From assembly GCA_014523665.1 (NCBI GenBank), contig JAATVR010000484.1, forward strand, positions 1 through 5,508: 5,508 nucleotides of DNA. The letters run 5' to 3'. Source of the DNA: Nitrososphaerales archaeon TH526 (lineage in GTDB: Archaea; Thermoproteota; Nitrososphaeria; Nitrososphaerales; Nitrososphaeraceae). The position numbers and the translations under genes were made by a program. The notes beneath the pieces are model-generated. The model searched no databases. It was given only the letters and a program-made list of their open reading frames with translations, and was not told the DNA's origin. Of this stretch, positions 4,656 through 5,508 are shown piece after piece. Numbering within the stretch: position 1 is the first letter of the stretch; every line of letters begins with the position of its first letter.

Positions 4656-5508
4656 ATGTTGTTTATAATAATTGCCATATTTTTTGCATCAGTGGTATTT
4701 TGTGGTGTAGCCCTCACAGTTCATGCTCAATCAGACTTGCAGACAACAAAATATAGAAATATGGTTATAGATTTGGGTAATGGTTTAAAGACTAATGCTA
4801 GGCTGAATCTTCCATCTAATGGGGACGGTCCCTTCCCAGGTGTTCTTCTTGTACCTGGCTCTGGAACCACAGATATGAATGAAACCGCAGGCTACGTTCA
4901 CATAGATAACGAAACAGGCTCAATTATTTATCCGCCTGGTAGACCGTTCTTTGATATAGCCGAATATCTTTCAGAAAGAGGCTTTGCAGTATTACAGTAT
5001 GACAAGAGAGGTTTTGGCGCGAATCTGACAGTTCTGGATAGCAATGTATGGGGGAATGTAACTGTTGATGAACTAAAGAATGATGCAGAGAAGGCCCTAA
5101 ATGTTCTTATACAGCAACCAGAGGTTGATACGAACCATATTACTCTAGTTGGACATAGCGAGGGCACAACGATTGTTCCCAGAGTTGCAATCGACAATCC
5201 CGGAAAAGTAAATAACATTGTCCTAATGGGAGCACTAGCACGGAACTTGAGTGATATGGGATACTTCCAGGGAGTTACGCTTCCGTTACTCTACGCTCAA
5301 CAGGTTCTAGACCATAATCACAATGGACTGCTATCAGTACAGGAGGCGGATAGGAATCCTATTTTTAATACTATTTTTGGGAACCTTACTCTATTTCTTG
5401 CCCAAAATATAACTGCTGCAAATGGAACATCCGAACAACTAAACCTCCGATATAATACGAATAATGATACTTTCATAAGTATTAATGAAGAACTCAAACC
5501 TAGAATAA
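4656..5508 (+). CDS. Secreted alpha/beta hydrolase with EF-hand-like loops, 3' end outside window
   Basis: ATG 4656 opens a frame that continues past the window end (284 codons seen). Residues 1-24 form a signal peptide (FIIIAIFFASVVF core; VHA|Q cleavage), so the enzyme is exported. A beta strand with an oxyanion-hole motif, PGVLLVPGSGTTDMNE, lies at 61-76, YDKRGFGAN at 115-123, and the nucleophile elbow GHSEG at 166-170, making S168 the catalytic serine. The acid and histidine should lie beyond the window. In the cap region, D219-E230 (DHNHNGLLSVQE) fits the 12-residue EF-hand loop (D-x-N-x-N-G-x-L-S-x-x-E) and N267-E278 (NTNNDTFISINE) resembles a second, lacking the central Gly. This suggests a calcium-stabilised cap. 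The substrate is unknown; an esterase or peptidase acting on external compounds is likely. The full protein is probably 380-450 residues. The gene is preceded by a possible TATA box and no Shine-Dalgarno. Confidence 0.85.
   Translation, partial: MLFIIIAIFFASVVFCGVALTVHAQSDLQTTKYRNMVIDLGNGLKTNARLNLPSNGDGPFPGVLLVPGSGTTDMNETAGYVHIDNETGSIIYPPGRPFFDIAEYLSERGFAVLQYDKRGFGANLTVLDSNVWGNVTVDELKNDAEKALNVLIQQPEVDTNHITLVGHSEGTTIVPRVAIDNPGKVNNIVLMGALARNLSDMGYFQGVTLPLLYAQQVLDHNHNGLLSVQEADRNPIFNTIFGNLTLFLAQNITAANGTSEQLNLRYNTNNDTFISINEELKPRI

Noticed and set aside
4928..5218. A 96-codon minus-strand frame
   Set aside because: It is antisense to the well-supported hydrolase and has no features of its own.

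Overview
The window reads as accessory DNA from a Thaumarchaeota (Nitrososphaerales-type) genome. The evidence is a small secreted protein (2572-2859) of a type I associate with soil ammonia-oxidising archaea, an N-terminal piece of a thaumarchaeal-type tyrosine recombinase, TATA-like boxes about 30 nt upstream of start codons (near-leaderless transcripts), and no clear Shine-Dalgarno motifs. Bases 1 to about 660 differ: they are strongly GC-rich (63-73% in two 60-base lines I counted, against 35% in a line just downstream) and carry a bacterial-looking DUF1326 gene. The organism assignment is inference from family resemblance.

Layout. (1) 1-681: a DUF1326 gene broken by one in-frame TAG, overlapping the first 15 codons of what may have been its usual DUF2182 partner. 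(2) 654-2482: a mosaic of small plus-strand genes alternating with minus-strand relics. Four relics, A (1001-1102), B (1498-1560), C (1827-1891) and D (2383-2482), are diverged copies of the same protein C-terminus, ending HDDxFDxFRLSLMFWH-stop. One is joined to a middle segment that resembles a viral terminase large subunit. Three plus-strand genes (654-956, 1057-1458, 2056-2343) each end 39-44 nt from a relic's stop, in convergent orientation. (3) 2572-3334: a small secreted protein gene, a cluster of inverted repeats, and a 51-residue membrane protein gene. (4) 3401-4255: minus-strand debris, namely an unrecognised C-terminal fragment and a tyrosine recombinase cut off after its first catalytic arginine. 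(5) 4656-5508: a secreted alpha/beta hydrolase running off the window, with two EF-hand-like loops inserted after the nucleophile region.

Taken together this looks like a decayed integration hotspot. Several related proviral or integrative units, each apparently with a terminase-like gene and a different small secreted-protein gene convergent to its 3' end, seem to have been layered and eroded. The promoter-bearing genes at 2056, 2572, 3179 and 4656 look the most likely to be functional. The terminase and hotspot readings are inferences that need homology searches.
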